This document shows, piece by piece, positions 25,252 to 34,248 of a DNA stretch of 64,000 nt. The notes beneath the pieces are model-generated. The model was given only the letters and a program-made list of their open reading frames with translations. It made no database searches and was not told the DNA's origin. The position numbers were made by a program, and so were the translations under genes. Origin of the DNA: an uncultured Muribaculum sp. (GTDB lineage Bacteria; Bacteroidota; Bacteroidia; Bacteroidales; Muribaculaceae); the NCBI GenBank assembly GCA_910587665.1, contig CAJUMZ010000003.1:62001-126000 (forward strand). The letters are read 5' to 3'. The number at the start of each line of letters is the position of its first letter. Position 1 is the stretch's first letter.

Positions 25252-25527
25252 ATGAATATCAAACCACTTGCCGACCGAGTGCTCATAAAGCCCACTCCCG
25301 CAGAGGAAAAGACACTTTCAGGTATTATCATCCCCGATTCAGCCAAGGAGAAACCCCTTCGCGGTACCGCCATCGCCGTAGGTAACGGCACAAAGGATGA
25401 AGAGATGGTAGTAAAGGTAGATGACGTGGTGATGTTTGGCAAATACGCCGGCACTGAGATTGAACTCGACGGCGAGAAGCTTCTCATCATGCGTCAGTCT
25501 GACATTTTGGCAATAGTTACAGAATAA
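25252..25527 (+). CDS. groES: co-chaperonin GroES
   Basis: The 91-residue protein has the GroES beta-barrel start (NIKPLADRVLIKPTPAEE), the mobile loop with the hydrophobic contact triad (LSGIIIPD) and the roof/base segments (VKVDDVVMFGKYAGTEIELDG). It caps the GroEL ring during ATP-driven folding in the cytoplasm. The gene is 18 bp upstream of groEL and is the first of the operon, downstream of the sigma-54-type promoter. Confidence 0.97.
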   Translation: MNIKPLADRVLIKPTPAEEKTLSGIIIPDSAKEKPLRGTAIAVGNGTKDEEMVVKVDDVVMFGKYAGTEIELDGEKLLIMRQSDILAIVTE

Positions 25528-25545
25528 TCAAAGCATAACATAACC

Positions 25546-27183
25546 ATGGCAAAAGAAATTAAATTTGATATCAAGGCTCGAGAAGAGCTTAAGAAAGGTG
25601 TTGACGCCCTTGCCGACGCCGTAAAGGTAACCCTCGGTCCTAAAGGCCGCAATGTAATCATTGAAAAGAAGTTCGGCGCTCCCCATATCACTAAAGACGG
25701 TGTGTCGGTAGCACGCGAGGTAGAGCTTGAAGATCCCTTCCAGAACATGGGCGCACAGCTCGTAAAGGAAGTGGCATCAAAGACAGGCGACGACGCCGGC
25801 GACGGCACAACCACAGCTACAGTCCTTGCCCAGGCTATTGTCAATGTAGGGCTGAAGAATGTTGCCGCCGGAGCCAATCCGATGGACATCAAGCGCGGTA
25901 TCGACAAGGCCGTTGCAGCTGTAGTGGAAAGCATCAAGTCGCAGGCTGAGGAAGTAGGCGACGACCTCAAGAAGATCGAGGATGTGGCACGCGTATCAGC
26001 CAACAACGATGCTGAAATAGGCAAGCTCATCGCCGAGGCAATGCGCAAGGTAAAGAAAGAGGGTGTAATCACCGTTGACGAGGCAAAAGGCACAGAAACC
26101 ACTGTCGACATCGTGGAGGGAATGCAGTTTGACCGCGGTTACATTTCACCTTACTTTGTCACCAACACAGAAAAGATGGAGTGTGAGATGGATCACCCCT
26201 ACGTGCTCATCTATGACAAGAAAATCTCATCTCTAAAAGAGATGCTCCCCATACTTGAGGCTACTGCACAGAGCGGCCGCCCGCTCATTATCATCGCCGA
26301 GGATGTAGACCAGGAAGCTCTTGCAACACTTGTGGTCAACCGTCTTCGCGGCTCACTCAAGATATGCGCTGTCAAGGCTCCCGGATTCGGCGACCGTCGC
26401 AAGGAGATGCTTGAAGACATTGCGGTGCTTACCGGCGGTGTTGTCATCTCACAGGAAAAGGGCATGAATCTTGAATCGGCAACAGTCGACATGCTCGGAC
26501 AGGCTGAAAAGATCACTGTCAACAAAGAGAATACAACCATCGTCAACGGAGCCGGCTCAAAAGAGGCTATCGCACAGCGTGTGGCTCAGATCAAGGCTCA
26601 GATCGAGACCTCGACAAGCGACTACGACAAGGAGAAGCTTCACGAGCGTCTTGCAAAGCTTGCCGGCGGTGTTGCCGTACTCCATATCGGCGCGCCCTCC
26701 GAAGTCGAAATGAAAGAGAAGAAAGACCGCGTAGACGACGCATTGAGCGCAACACGCGCGGCAATCGCGGAAGGTATCGTACCTGGTGGCGGCGTCGCAT
26801 ACATCCGCGCTATCGCAAGCCTTGACGGCATCTGCGGTGACAACGACGACGAGTGCACAGGTGTCGCCATCATCAAGCGTGCCATCGAAGAGCCGTTGCG
26901 CCAGATCGTGGCAAACGCAGGTCTTGAAGGCGCCGTAGTTATACAGCAGATCAAAGACGGCTCAGGCGACTACGGCTACAATGCCCGCACCGGCGAGTAT
27001 GAACATCTGTTCCAGACCGGTGTCATCGATCCGGCAAAGGTAACCCGTGTGGCACTTGAAAACGCAGCCTCTATCGCAGGCATGTTCCTCACCACCGAGT
27101 GTGTCATCGCCGATAAGAAAGAGGACAACCCCGCTCCCGCAATGCCCGCTGGCGGCATGGGAGGAATGGGCGGCATGATGTAA
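25546..27183 (+). CDS. groEL: chaperonin GroEL
   Basis: The 545-residue length is standard. ATP-binding motifs are intact: TLGPKGRNV, and DGTTTATVLAQ with the catalytic Asp in GDDAGDGTTT. The apical domain has the conserved SPYFVTN region, the C-terminal equatorial part has EGIVPGGGVAYIRA, and the tail is the Gly/Met-rich GGMGGMGGMM. It folds proteins with GroES and is expected to be essential. Codon choice is strongly biased, as expected for a highly expressed gene. A terminator follows 26 bp after the stop. Confidence 0.98.
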   Translation: MAKEIKFDIKAREELKKGVDALADAVKVTLGPKGRNVIIEKKFGAPHITKDGVSVAREVELEDPFQNMGAQLVKEVASKTGDDAGDGTTTATVLAQAIVNVGLKNVAAGANPMDIKRGIDKAVAAVVESIKSQAEEVGDDLKKIEDVARVSANNDAEIGKLIAEAMRKVKKEGVITVDEAKGTETTVDIVEGMQFDRGYISPYFVTNTEKMECEMDHPYVLIYDKKISSLKEMLPILEATAQSGRPLIIIAEDVDQEALATLVVNRLRGSLKICAVKAPGFGDRRKEMLEDIAVLTGGVVISQEKGMNLESATVDMLGQAEKITVNKENTTIVNGAGSKEAIAQRVAQIKAQIETSTSDYDKEKLHERLAKLAGGVAVLHIGAPSEVEMKEKKDRVDDALSATRAAIAEGIVPGGGVAYIRAIASLDGICGDNDDECTGVAIIKRAIEEPLRQIVANAGLEGAVVIQQIKDGSGDYGYNARTGEYEHLFQTGVIDPAKVTRVALENAASIAGMFLTTECVIADKKEDNPAPAMPAGGMGGMGGMM

Positions 27184-27209
27184 TCATCAACCGACTTTAA
27201 CATAACGGG

Positions 27210-27241
27210 AAAGGTCATTTCTGATTATAGAAATGACCTTT
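27210..27241 (+). terminator. intrinsic terminator after groEL
   Basis: AAAGGTCATTTCT and AGAAATGACCTTT form a perfect 13-bp stem with a 6-nt loop, followed by a T-rich tract. Confidence 0.9.
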
Positions 27242-27256
27242 TCTTCTTTTTTATCG

Positions 27257-27264
27257 TATCTTTG
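27257..27264 (+). promoter_or_regulatory. -7 promoter box of ligA
   Basis: TATCTTTG lies 24 bp before the ATG at 27289. It shows that the in-frame TTG at 27262 overlaps the promoter and is not the start. Confidence 0.6.
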
Positions 27265-27288
27265 CATGATTATTCATTTTATTTACCG

Positions 27289-29304
27289 ATGAGCGAACAA
27301 CCCAAACAGCAGATTGAGCGGCTTCGCGACGAGCTAAACCGCCATAACTACAATTATTATGTGCTTAACACACCGGAGATCTCCGACCGTGACTTTGACA
27401 TGATGATGAAGGAGCTTGAACGGCTGGAAAAGGAGTATCCCGAATATGCCGACCCGCTTTCACCGACACAACGCGTGGGCAGCGACATAAACAAGGCATT
27501 TACCCAGCATGTCCACCAACGCCCGATGCTGTCGCTCGGTAACACCTACTCTATCGAGGAGGTTGATGATTTTGTGACGCGCACCCGCGACGCACTCATG
27601 GGGGAAGACTTCACTATTATCGGGGAGATGAAATATGACGGCACGTCGATATCGCTGACTTATGAGCACGGCAAGCTCGTAAGGGCGGTTACCCGTGGCG
27701 ACGGCGAACGCGGGGATGTAGTTACCGATAATGTCAAGACGATAAAAAGCGTGCCGCTCAGGCTACAAGGCACAGGATGGCCCGACGAGTTTGAGATACG
27801 CGGCGAGATCGTGCTTCCATGGATAGAGTTCGACCGGCTCAACGCAGAAAGGGAATTTAACGAAGAACCCCTTTTCGCAAATCCGCGCAATGCTGCGTCA
27901 GGCACACTGAAAATGCAAAATTCCGCAGAGGTGGCGCGACGCGGGCTTGACGCGGTGTTTTATTATCTTCTCGGTGACAACCTGCCGTTTGACAACCATT
28001 ATGACAATATGATGGCTGCTAAAGAATGGGGCTTCAAGGTGACACCGGTGATGAAACCGCTTCACGGCATCGACGATGTAGACAAGTTTATCGAACATTG
28101 GGACACGGCACGAAAGGAGCTGCCGATGGCGACCGACGGACTTGTATTCAAGGTAAACAATCTACGTCAGCAGCTTAATCTCGGCTATACGGCAAAATCG
28201 CCGAGATGGGCTATCGCATACAAGTTTCAAGCCGAACGGGCACTGACACAGCTGCAACACGTATCATTTGAAGTAGGCAGAATGGGCATTGTCACTCCGG
28301 TGGCAAACCTTGACCCCGTGCTTCTGTCCGGCACGATTGTTAAGCGTGCGTCGCTCCATAATGAGAGCATAATAAGAACGCTCGACATACATGACCACGA
28401 CATGCTCTATGTCGAAAAAGGCGGTGAAATCATACCAAAGGTGACAGGCGTGGATGTCAAGGCCCGCGCACCGGAGGCAAAGCCGATAGAATTTGTCACC
28501 CATTGCCCGGTGTGTGGCACCCCGCTTGTCAGAATCGAGGGCGAAGCCGCATGGATGTGCACCAATAAGGAAGGGTGCGCGCCGCAGATATGCGGAAGGC
28601 TCGAGCACTTTGTCGGGCGGCGCATGATGAATATCGAAGGTATCGGTGAGGAGATCGTAGTGATCCTGTTCCGCAACGGATGGGTGAAATCGCCTGCCGA
28701 CCTTTACACTCTCAAACGATATTCACAGGACATGATGAGGCTTCCGGGAATGGGGCCGCGCACGGTTGAGCGCATACTTGACGGCATCGAGGCGTCGAAA
28801 AGCGTACCGTTTGAGCGCGTCGTGTACGCCCTCTCGATACCATATGTCGGCGAGACCGTAGCCAAGAAGCTTGCCCGCGCAGTGCGCGACATAGACACCC
28901 TGATGGAAGCCGACATCGAAACACTTACCTCTATCGACGACATCGGACCACGAATAGCAGAGAGTATTACAGAATATTTCAACAATCCGGTCAACCGCGA
29001 TATGGTGGAACATCTTCGCGCCGCAGGGTTGCGCATGTCAATGCCGGAAGAAGACGAATCATCGCGCACGAGCCTCCTTGAAGGGAAAACGATCGTGATA
29101 AGCGGCACTTTTTCCCGCCATTCGCGCGACGAATACAAGGAGATGATCGAGCGCAACGGCGGCAAAAATGCAAGCGGCATATCGAAGAAGACCGACTTTG
29201 TGCTTGCCGGAGAAAACATGGGACCGGCAAAGCTCGAAAAAGCCCGGTCACTCAATGTACCGATAATCAATGAGGATGAATTCCTTGCCATGATAACCCA
29301 ATAA
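27289..29304 (+). CDS. ligA: NAD-dependent DNA ligase
   Basis: From the ATG at 27289 the protein has 671 residues, the family norm. The Ia domain and adenylation domain carry the lysine motif EMKYDGTSI (nucleophile Lys in K-x-D-G). The OB fold is followed by a four-Cys zinc finger (CPVCG ... CTNKEGC), a helix-hairpin-helix region (LPGMGPRTVERIL, SIDDIGPRIAESI) and a C-terminal BRCT domain (LEGKTIVISGTFSRHSRDE). It seals nicks in replication and repair. It heads a unit with the DUF59 protein and lpxH (22 bp and 8 bp gaps). Confidence 0.97.
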   Translation: MSEQPKQQIERLRDELNRHNYNYYVLNTPEISDRDFDMMMKELERLEKEYPEYADPLSPTQRVGSDINKAFTQHVHQRPMLSLGNTYSIEEVDDFVTRTRDALMGEDFTIIGEMKYDGTSISLTYEHGKLVRAVTRGDGERGDVVTDNVKTIKSVPLRLQGTGWPDEFEIRGEIVLPWIEFDRLNAEREFNEEPLFANPRNAASGTLKMQNSAEVARRGLDAVFYYLLGDNLPFDNHYDNMMAAKEWGFKVTPVMKPLHGIDDVDKFIEHWDTARKELPMATDGLVFKVNNLRQQLNLGYTAKSPRWAIAYKFQAERALTQLQHVSFEVGRMGIVTPVANLDPVLLSGTIVKRASLHNESIIRTLDIHDHDMLYVEKGGEIIPKVTGVDVKARAPEAKPIEFVTHCPVCGTPLVRIEGEAAWMCTNKEGCAPQICGRLEHFVGRRMMNIEGIGEEIVVILFRNGWVKSPADLYTLKRYSQDMMRLPGMGPRTVERILDGIEASKSVPFERVVYALSIPYVGETVAKKLARAVRDIDTLMEADIETLTSIDDIGPRIAESITEYFNNPVNRDMVEHLRAAGLRMSMPEEDESSRTSLLEGKTIVISGTFSRHSRDEYKEMIERNGGKNASGISKKTDFVLAGENMGPAKLEKARSLNVPIINEDEFLAMITQ

Positions 29305-29326
29305 GCTTAATATCCATAAATATATT

Positions 29327-29647
29327 ATGACTCCCGAAGAACGACTGAAAATAGAAGAGCGCGCGGTGACGCTGCTTAAGACAGTATACGACCCCGAGAT
29401 ACCCGTAGACATATACAATCTCGGGCTCATATATAAAATAGACCTTGATGACGAGGCAAACCTGAATGTCGACATGACCCTGACGGCGCCCAACTGCCCC
29501 GCTGCCGACTTTCTTGTTGAGGATTCGCGCATAAAGCTTGAAAGCATCGAAGGCGTAAAAAGTGTAAATATCAACATCGTCTTTGAGCCCGAGTGGAATA
29601 AAGACATGATGAGTGAAGAAGCCAAGCTTGACCTCGGATTTCTATAA
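29327..29647 (+). CDS. DUF59/MIP18-family iron-sulfur assembly factor
   Basis: The 106-residue protein is a single MIP18/DUF59 domain. It has the typical KTVYDPEIPVDIYNLGLIY start, the TAPNCPAADFL segment with the family Cys, and the VNINIVFEPEWNKDMMSEEA end. Members (SufT, PaaD-like, Cia2) assist insertion or maturation of Fe-S clusters. No suf genes are beside it; it sits between ligA and lpxH, close enough for co-transcription. The exact client proteins are unknown. Confidence 0.88.
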   Translation: MTPEERLKIEERAVTLLKTVYDPEIPVDIYNLGLIYKIDLDDEANLNVDMTLTAPNCPAADFLVEDSRIKLESIEGVKSVNINIVFEPEWNKDMMSEEAKLDLGFL

Positions 29648-29655
29648 TCCATGAT

Positions 29656-30432
29656 ATGACCGGGCGTAAATATACATATTTCATTTCCGACCTCCATCTC
29701 GGGGCCATATATCTAAAAAATCCCCGCGAATACGAAACACGCGTTGTCGAGTGGCTTAATCTAATAAAAGACGACGCAGCCGAACTGTACATGCTCGGCG
29801 ACGTGCTCGACTATTGGTATGAATACAAGACCGTAGTGCCGCGAGGCTTTGTCCGCTTTTTCGGAGCGCTTGCCTCACTTGCCGACGCAGGGGTGAAGAT
29901 ATACTGGTTTATCGGCAACCATGACATATGGCTTTTCGACTACCTGCGTGACGAGATCGGAATCACGGTTATCGACGGGTATATTGTAAAGGAAATCGAA
30001 GGTAAACGCTTCTTCCTGTCCCACGGCGACGGTGTCGGCAAGCTCAAACCGACATTCAGAATGATGCGCGCGATCTTCCGCAACAAGACGTGCCAGAAGC
30101 TATACAGCGGCATCCATCCAAGATGGACAATCCCGTTTGCCCTCAAATGGTCATGTTCAAGCCGTAACTTTTCCGAAGAGATTCCAGTGGTTGATGACCC
30201 CGACGACGAAGCATTGGTGAAGTTTGCAAAGGAGTACGGTATTGACCATCCGGAGATAGACTATTTCGTATTCGGTCACCGCCATGTGCTTCTTGATTAC
30301 AATATTTCCGATCATTGTCACGTTATCATATTAGGCGACTGGATTCACCACTTTTCATTTGCCCGATTTGACGGAGAGACAATGGAAATGTACAGATATG
30401 TACAAGAATTTAATAAAATAGTACATATTTAG
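29656..30432 (+). CDS. lpxH: UDP-2,3-diacylglucosamine diphosphatase (lipid A synthesis)
   Basis: The 258-residue calcineurin-like phosphoesterase has all metal-binding blocks: SDLHLGA, GDVLDYW, GNHDIW, LSHGDG and FGHRH. The Tyr/Trp-rich pattern and the sequence FARFDGETMEMYRY fit the Bacteroidota LpxH group, which hydrolyses UDP-2,3-diacylglucosamine to lipid X at the inner membrane. A related phosphohydrolase role cannot be excluded. It is the last gene of the ligA unit. A 290-bp gap follows with a small hairpin (AGCTGC/GCAGCT, 30477-30493) but no T tract. Confidence 0.87.
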   Translation: MTGRKYTYFISDLHLGAIYLKNPREYETRVVEWLNLIKDDAAELYMLGDVLDYWYEYKTVVPRGFVRFFGALASLADAGVKIYWFIGNHDIWLFDYLRDEIGITVIDGYIVKEIEGKRFFLSHGDGVGKLKPTFRMMRAIFRNKTCQKLYSGIHPRWTIPFALKWSCSSRNFSEEIPVVDDPDDEALVKFAKEYGIDHPEIDYFVFGHRHVLLDYNISDHCHVIILGDWIHHFSFARFDGETMEMYRYVQEFNKIVHI

Positions 30433-30652
30433 AAATTTTCAAAGATGCAAACATACATTAACAACCGTCGTATCCAGCTGCTACAATGCAGCTTAAGTCA
30501 CAAAAATCGTGTATCGCAGTATACAATTAGACAAAAAGTATGTTGCTAAACATGTTTTTTTACTTGGTCAACTCAGAAAAAAGGATGACCTTTGTACCAC
30601 AAACCTAAAACAATCTTTTTTACCTTAGAAATTGTACCTATTGGAAACCCAT

Positions 30653-30683
30653 AAAAAGGAGCTTAGTGATTAAGCTCCTTTTT
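30653..30683 (+). terminator. intrinsic terminator upstream of ispD
   Basis: AAAAAGGAGCTTA and its exact complement form a 13-bp stem with the loop GTGAT, followed by a T-rich run. It lies 220 bp after lpxH and directly before the ispD promoter, so it ends the ligA-lpxH transcript or an untranslated RNA between them. Confidence 0.85.
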
Positions 30684-30687
30684 ATTT

Positions 30688-30719
30688 TTTTGTAAAACCA
30701 AGCCTATTAAGTAACTTTG
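30688..30719 (+). promoter_or_regulatory. ispD promoter with leaderless geometry
   Basis: TTTTG (30688-30692), a 19-bp spacer and TAACTTTG (30712-30719) form a strong promoter. The box ends 5 bp before the ATG at 30725, so the mRNA should start within two or three bases of the start codon. Confidence 0.7.
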
Positions 30720-30724
30720 TACAC

Positions 30725-31420
30725 ATGACCGACACATCCATATATTGTATAATCGTAGCAGCAGGCAAAGGGTCACGTTTTGGCTCGGAGTTGCCTAAAC
30801 AGTTCTGCGAGCTAAACGGTAAGCCGGTGTTGATGCACACAATTGAAAGCTTCCGGATAGCATCTCCCGATGTTAAAATAGTATTAGTGATCAACCGAGA
30901 CCATCATGAGCTATGGAAACATCTGTGTGAAAACCATCATTTCTCATCACCGAAAACAGTATATGGCGGCTCAACAAGATGGGAATCGGTCAAAAACGCG
31001 ATTGACACCATCAAACTCTCCGATCAGGGCAAAAGCATAATAATGGTGCATGACGGCGCGCGCCCCGTGGTATCTCCGACACTCATCCACCGCGTCATCG
31101 AAGCCGCTCATGTCAGCACCGGAGTCATCCCGGTAATTCCGGTAAGCGATTCTCTCCGCGAGCTGTCGGATGAAGGGAAGTCGGTGGCTGTCGACCGCTC
31201 CCGCTATCGCGCCGTACAGACTCCGCAAGCGTTCGACGGCAGACTTCTGACCGAAGCATACAAGCTACCGTATCGCGACACGTTCACCGACGACGCGTCG
31301 GTGATTGCCGCCGCCGGCTATCCCGAGATAAGCCTGGTCGACGGCGACCCCCGCAACATAAAGATCACCCTACCCGACGACCTTAAAATAGCGTCGTTTT
31401 TCTTAGAGAGTGTACAGTAA
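30725..31420 (+). CDS. ispD: 2-C-methyl-D-erythritol 4-phosphate cytidylyltransferase
   Basis: The 231-residue enzyme has the nucleotide-binding start IIVAAGKGSRFGSELPKQF (Gly-rich loop with Arg and Lys), the VHDGARPVVS motif, and the ending TDDASVIAAAG with GDPRNIKITLPDDL. It converts MEP and CTP to CDP-ME in the non-mevalonate isoprenoid pathway. IspF is not adjacent. recG follows after 3 bp, so they form an operon. Confidence 0.95.
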   Translation: MTDTSIYCIIVAAGKGSRFGSELPKQFCELNGKPVLMHTIESFRIASPDVKIVLVINRDHHELWKHLCENHHFSSPKTVYGGSTRWESVKNAIDTIKLSDQGKSIIMVHDGARPVVSPTLIHRVIEAAHVSTGVIPVIPVSDSLRELSDEGKSVAVDRSRYRAVQTPQAFDGRLLTEAYKLPYRDTFTDDASVIAAAGYPEISLVDGDPRNIKITLPDDLKIASFFLESVQ

Positions 31421-31423
31421 CAA

Positions 31424-33514
31424 ATGAACAGGCTGCGCAGTCTTGACATAAAATTTTTACGCGGCATCGGTCCAAAGCGAGCCGAACTGCTCAACAAGCA
31501 GCTCGGCATATCATCCTACCGTGACCTTATATATCATTTTCCCCACCGTTATGTAGACCGATCGACCTTTTACAGCATATCGCAATTTGAAGGAGACATG
31601 CCTGCCGTACAGGTAAAAGGCAGGTTTCTCGCCATGTCGGTCCACGGCGAGGGAGCCAAGACCCGTCTTGTAGGTGTATTCACCGACGGGACAACCACAA
31701 TGGAGGTCGTGTGGTTCAGAAAAATAAAACAGATCCGCGAAAGCTACCACACCGGCAACGAATACATACTCTTCGGCAAGCCCGAAAGCTTTAACGGCCG
31801 ATGGAGCATGGTTCACCCCGAAGTAGACATGCCCGACTCGGCAGGAGCCACACAAGGTTTAAGAGGCATATACCCTCTTACCGATCCGCTGCGCAACCAA
31901 GGCATAGCGTCACGGCAGATTTTCACCTGGGTGCAGGCGGCACTGGGAGCGTCACCGCATATCTCAGAGACTCTGCCCGGCAGTATTATCACGAAATACC
32001 GGCTCGTCTCGCTCCACGATGCGCTTGTAAATATACATAACCCCAAGTCAATCGAAGCCCTCAACGCGGCAAAACTCCGATTGAAATTTGAAGAGCTGTT
32101 TTACCTGCAGCTCAACATACAGCGTTATTCACGTCAACGCAACATGGCATTGGCCGGATTCCGCTTTTCACGCATCGGAGACTATTTCAACCGATTCTAT
32201 TTCGAGCAACTCCCCTTTGACCTTACCGGAGCGCAAAAACGCGTGATAAAGGAGATACGCGCCGATATGTCGACAGGAAGGCAGATGAACCGCCTGCTTC
32301 AAGGCGACGTGGGGAGCGGCAAGACACTTGTGGCCTTACTCTGCATGCTTATCGCCCTTGACAACGACACACAGGCTTGCCTGATGGCGCCCACAGAGAT
32401 TCTTGCATCGCAACATTTCGAGACATTGTACAAGCTCGCATCCCCTCTCGGCATCAATATAAAGCTATTGACCGGCTCAACCGGAAAAGCGGAGCGCGAG
32501 GTGATCCACCGGCAGCTCCGCGACGGGTCGCTACATATACTAATAGGCACCCATGCCGTGATCGAGGACAAAGTGCAATTCCGGAATCTCGGATTTGTAG
32601 TCATCGACGAGCAGCACCGATTCGGAGTGGCGCAACGCGCAAGATTATGGGCGAAGAACCGCATAGCCCCACACGTGCTCGTGATGACAGCCACACCAAT
32701 TCCCCGCACCCTTGCCATGACCATTTACGGAGACCTCAGCGTATCGGTAATCGATGAGTTGCCACCGGGCAGAAAACCGGTCACGACACTGCTGCGATAT
32801 GACGACAACCGGATGGCGGTATATCAGGCAATCGGCAGGCAACTTAAAGAAGGGAGGCAGGCATATATCGTGTATCCACTCATCAAAGAAAACGAAAAAC
32901 TCGACCTCCGTTGCCTTGAAGAGGGATATGAGCTTATACGCGAGACGTTCCCGCAATACAGAGTGTGTTATGTCCACGGGAAAATGAAACCGTCGGAAAA
33001 AGATCATCAGATGATGCTGTTTGCCTCCGGCCAAGCCCACATAATGGTGGCGACAACCGTGATAGAGGTGGGGGTAAACGTGCCCAATGCCACTGTAATG
33101 CTCATCGAAAATGCCGAACGGTTCGGGCTATCACAACTCCACCAGCTGCGCGGCAGAGTGGGCAGAGGAGCGGACAAGAGCTATTGCATACTCATGTCCC
33201 ACCACAAAATCACAAAGGAAACTCGTCACCGGCTCGAAATAATGACGTCAACCACCGACGGATTTGTAGTTGCTGAAGCCGATCTAAAAATGCGCGGCCC
33301 CGGCGACATAGAAGGCACCATGCAAAGTGGCATGCCGCTTGAACTGCACATCGCCAATCTTGCCACCGACGGACAGATAGTGCAGCTTGCCCGCGACGCC
33401 GCTATAGAAATACTTGACAACGATCCGGAACTCTCATATCCCGAAAACGCCATACTGCGAACGGAACTTGCCCTGGCAAGCAACTCTGTTGTGGATTGGT
33501 CGCGAATAAGTTGA
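31424..33514 (+). CDS. recG: ATP-dependent DNA helicase RecG
   Basis: The 696-residue length matches RecG. An N-terminal wedge/OB domain (about 1-200, GIGPKRAELLNKQLGI, FPHRYVDR) is followed by helicase motifs: LTGAQKRVIKEI, GDVGSGKTLVALL (Walker A), DEQHRFGVAQR (DExH box), MTATPIPRTLAM, and VATTVIEVGVNVPNATVM with QLRGRVGRG (motif VI). The C-terminal TRG-type region MKMRGPGDI-like is present as LKMRGPGDIEG. It remodels stalled forks and Holliday structures. Confidence 0.97.
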   Translation: MNRLRSLDIKFLRGIGPKRAELLNKQLGISSYRDLIYHFPHRYVDRSTFYSISQFEGDMPAVQVKGRFLAMSVHGEGAKTRLVGVFTDGTTTMEVVWFRKIKQIRESYHTGNEYILFGKPESFNGRWSMVHPEVDMPDSAGATQGLRGIYPLTDPLRNQGIASRQIFTWVQAALGASPHISETLPGSIITKYRLVSLHDALVNIHNPKSIEALNAAKLRLKFEELFYLQLNIQRYSRQRNMALAGFRFSRIGDYFNRFYFEQLPFDLTGAQKRVIKEIRADMSTGRQMNRLLQGDVGSGKTLVALLCMLIALDNDTQACLMAPTEILASQHFETLYKLASPLGINIKLLTGSTGKAEREVIHRQLRDGSLHILIGTHAVIEDKVQFRNLGFVVIDEQHRFGVAQRARLWAKNRIAPHVLVMTATPIPRTLAMTIYGDLSVSVIDELPPGRKPVTTLLRYDDNRMAVYQAIGRQLKEGRQAYIVYPLIKENEKLDLRCLEEGYELIRETFPQYRVCYVHGKMKPSEKDHQMMLFASGQAHIMVATTVIEVGVNVPNATVMLIENAERFGLSQLHQLRGRVGRGADKSYCILMSHHKITKETRHRLEIMTSTTDGFVVAEADLKMRGPGDIEGTMQSGMPLELHIANLATDGQIVQLARDAAIEILDNDPELSYPENAILRTELALASNSVVDWSRIS

Positions 33515-33585
33515 GCGAACAATTAAAAACATATTTTAACAACTGTTCGAATTACGCAACACTGAACCAAGGGTATAAGTTTGGG

Positions 33586-33605
33586 AATATGTTGTAAAAC
33601 ATATT
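33586..33605. repeat. 8-bp inverted repeat between recG and ndk
   Basis: AATATGTT and AACATATT are separated by GTAA. There is no T tract, so it is more like an operator than a terminator. No regulator is known for it. Confidence 0.4.
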
Positions 33606-33713
33606 ATTCCTATTCCGCTGAAAATCAGCGCTACAGCTATGCAGTTCAATATATGTTGACATTTTTTACAGTTTTTGTAATGACAAATTATTTACCCTAA
33701 AAGGAAAAATTCT

Positions 33714-33721
33714 TATATTTG
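33714..33721 (+). promoter_or_regulatory. -7 promoter box of ndk
   Basis: TATATTTG fits the -7 consensus and leaves a leader of about 37 nt before the ATG at 33762. No clear -33 element. Confidence 0.45.
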
Positions 33722-33761
33722 AAGTATTGACGTAAGAAAAGGTTAAAATTTTAAAACTGAC

Positions 33762-34223
33762 ATGGAGCAAACTTTAGTAATACTCAAGCCCTCTGCCATA
33801 CATCGCGGATTAATCGGCGAGATTATCAACCGCTTCCAAAACAAAGGACTTATTATTACCGGGCTGAAAATGATGCAGCTCGACGAGACAATCCTTCGTG
33901 AGCATTATGCTCATTTGGTAGAGAAGCCTTTTTTCCCTTCGCTGCTTGAGTCTATGATGGCGGCACCCGTCATAGTGATGTGTCTGGAAGGCAAAGACGC
34001 AGTTGAGACCGTAAGGCTTATGACCGGAGCGACCAACGGCAGGAAAGCTCTCCCCGGCACTATCAGGGGCGATTTCTCCATGAGCGGACAAGAAAACATT
34101 GTCCACGCTTCCGACAGCGTGGAAAACGGCAAAATCGAGCTTGCCCGATTCTTCAAGCCCGGAGAAATATTCAATTACACTCCTTCAGATTTAAGATTTT
34201 ACTACGCGCCTGACGAAAACTAA
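33762..34223 (+). CDS. ndk: nucleoside diphosphate kinase
   Basis: The 153-residue enzyme begins EQTLVILKPSAIHRGLIGEII (NDK motif K-P). The phospho-accepting His lies in ENIVHASDSVENGKIELARFF, matching the usual N-x-x-H-x-S-D-S pattern. It balances NTP pools by transferring the gamma phosphate of ATP. Bacteroidota members are slightly longer than the 143-residue E. coli enzyme, as here. The M23 peptidase gene follows after 25 bp. Confidence 0.96.
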   Translation: MEQTLVILKPSAIHRGLIGEIINRFQNKGLIITGLKMMQLDETILREHYAHLVEKPFFPSLLESMMAAPVIVMCLEGKDAVETVRLMTGATNGRKALPGTIRGDFSMSGQENIVHASDSVENGKIELARFFKPGEIFNYTPSDLRFYYAPDEN

Positions 34224-34248
34224 CTGAAAGAAAAAACAAAAAAAACCG

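Noticed and set aside
27262..27288. Upstream TTG start for ligA
   Set aside because: It overlaps the TATCTTTG promoter box, and the ATG at 27289 gives the usual ligase length.
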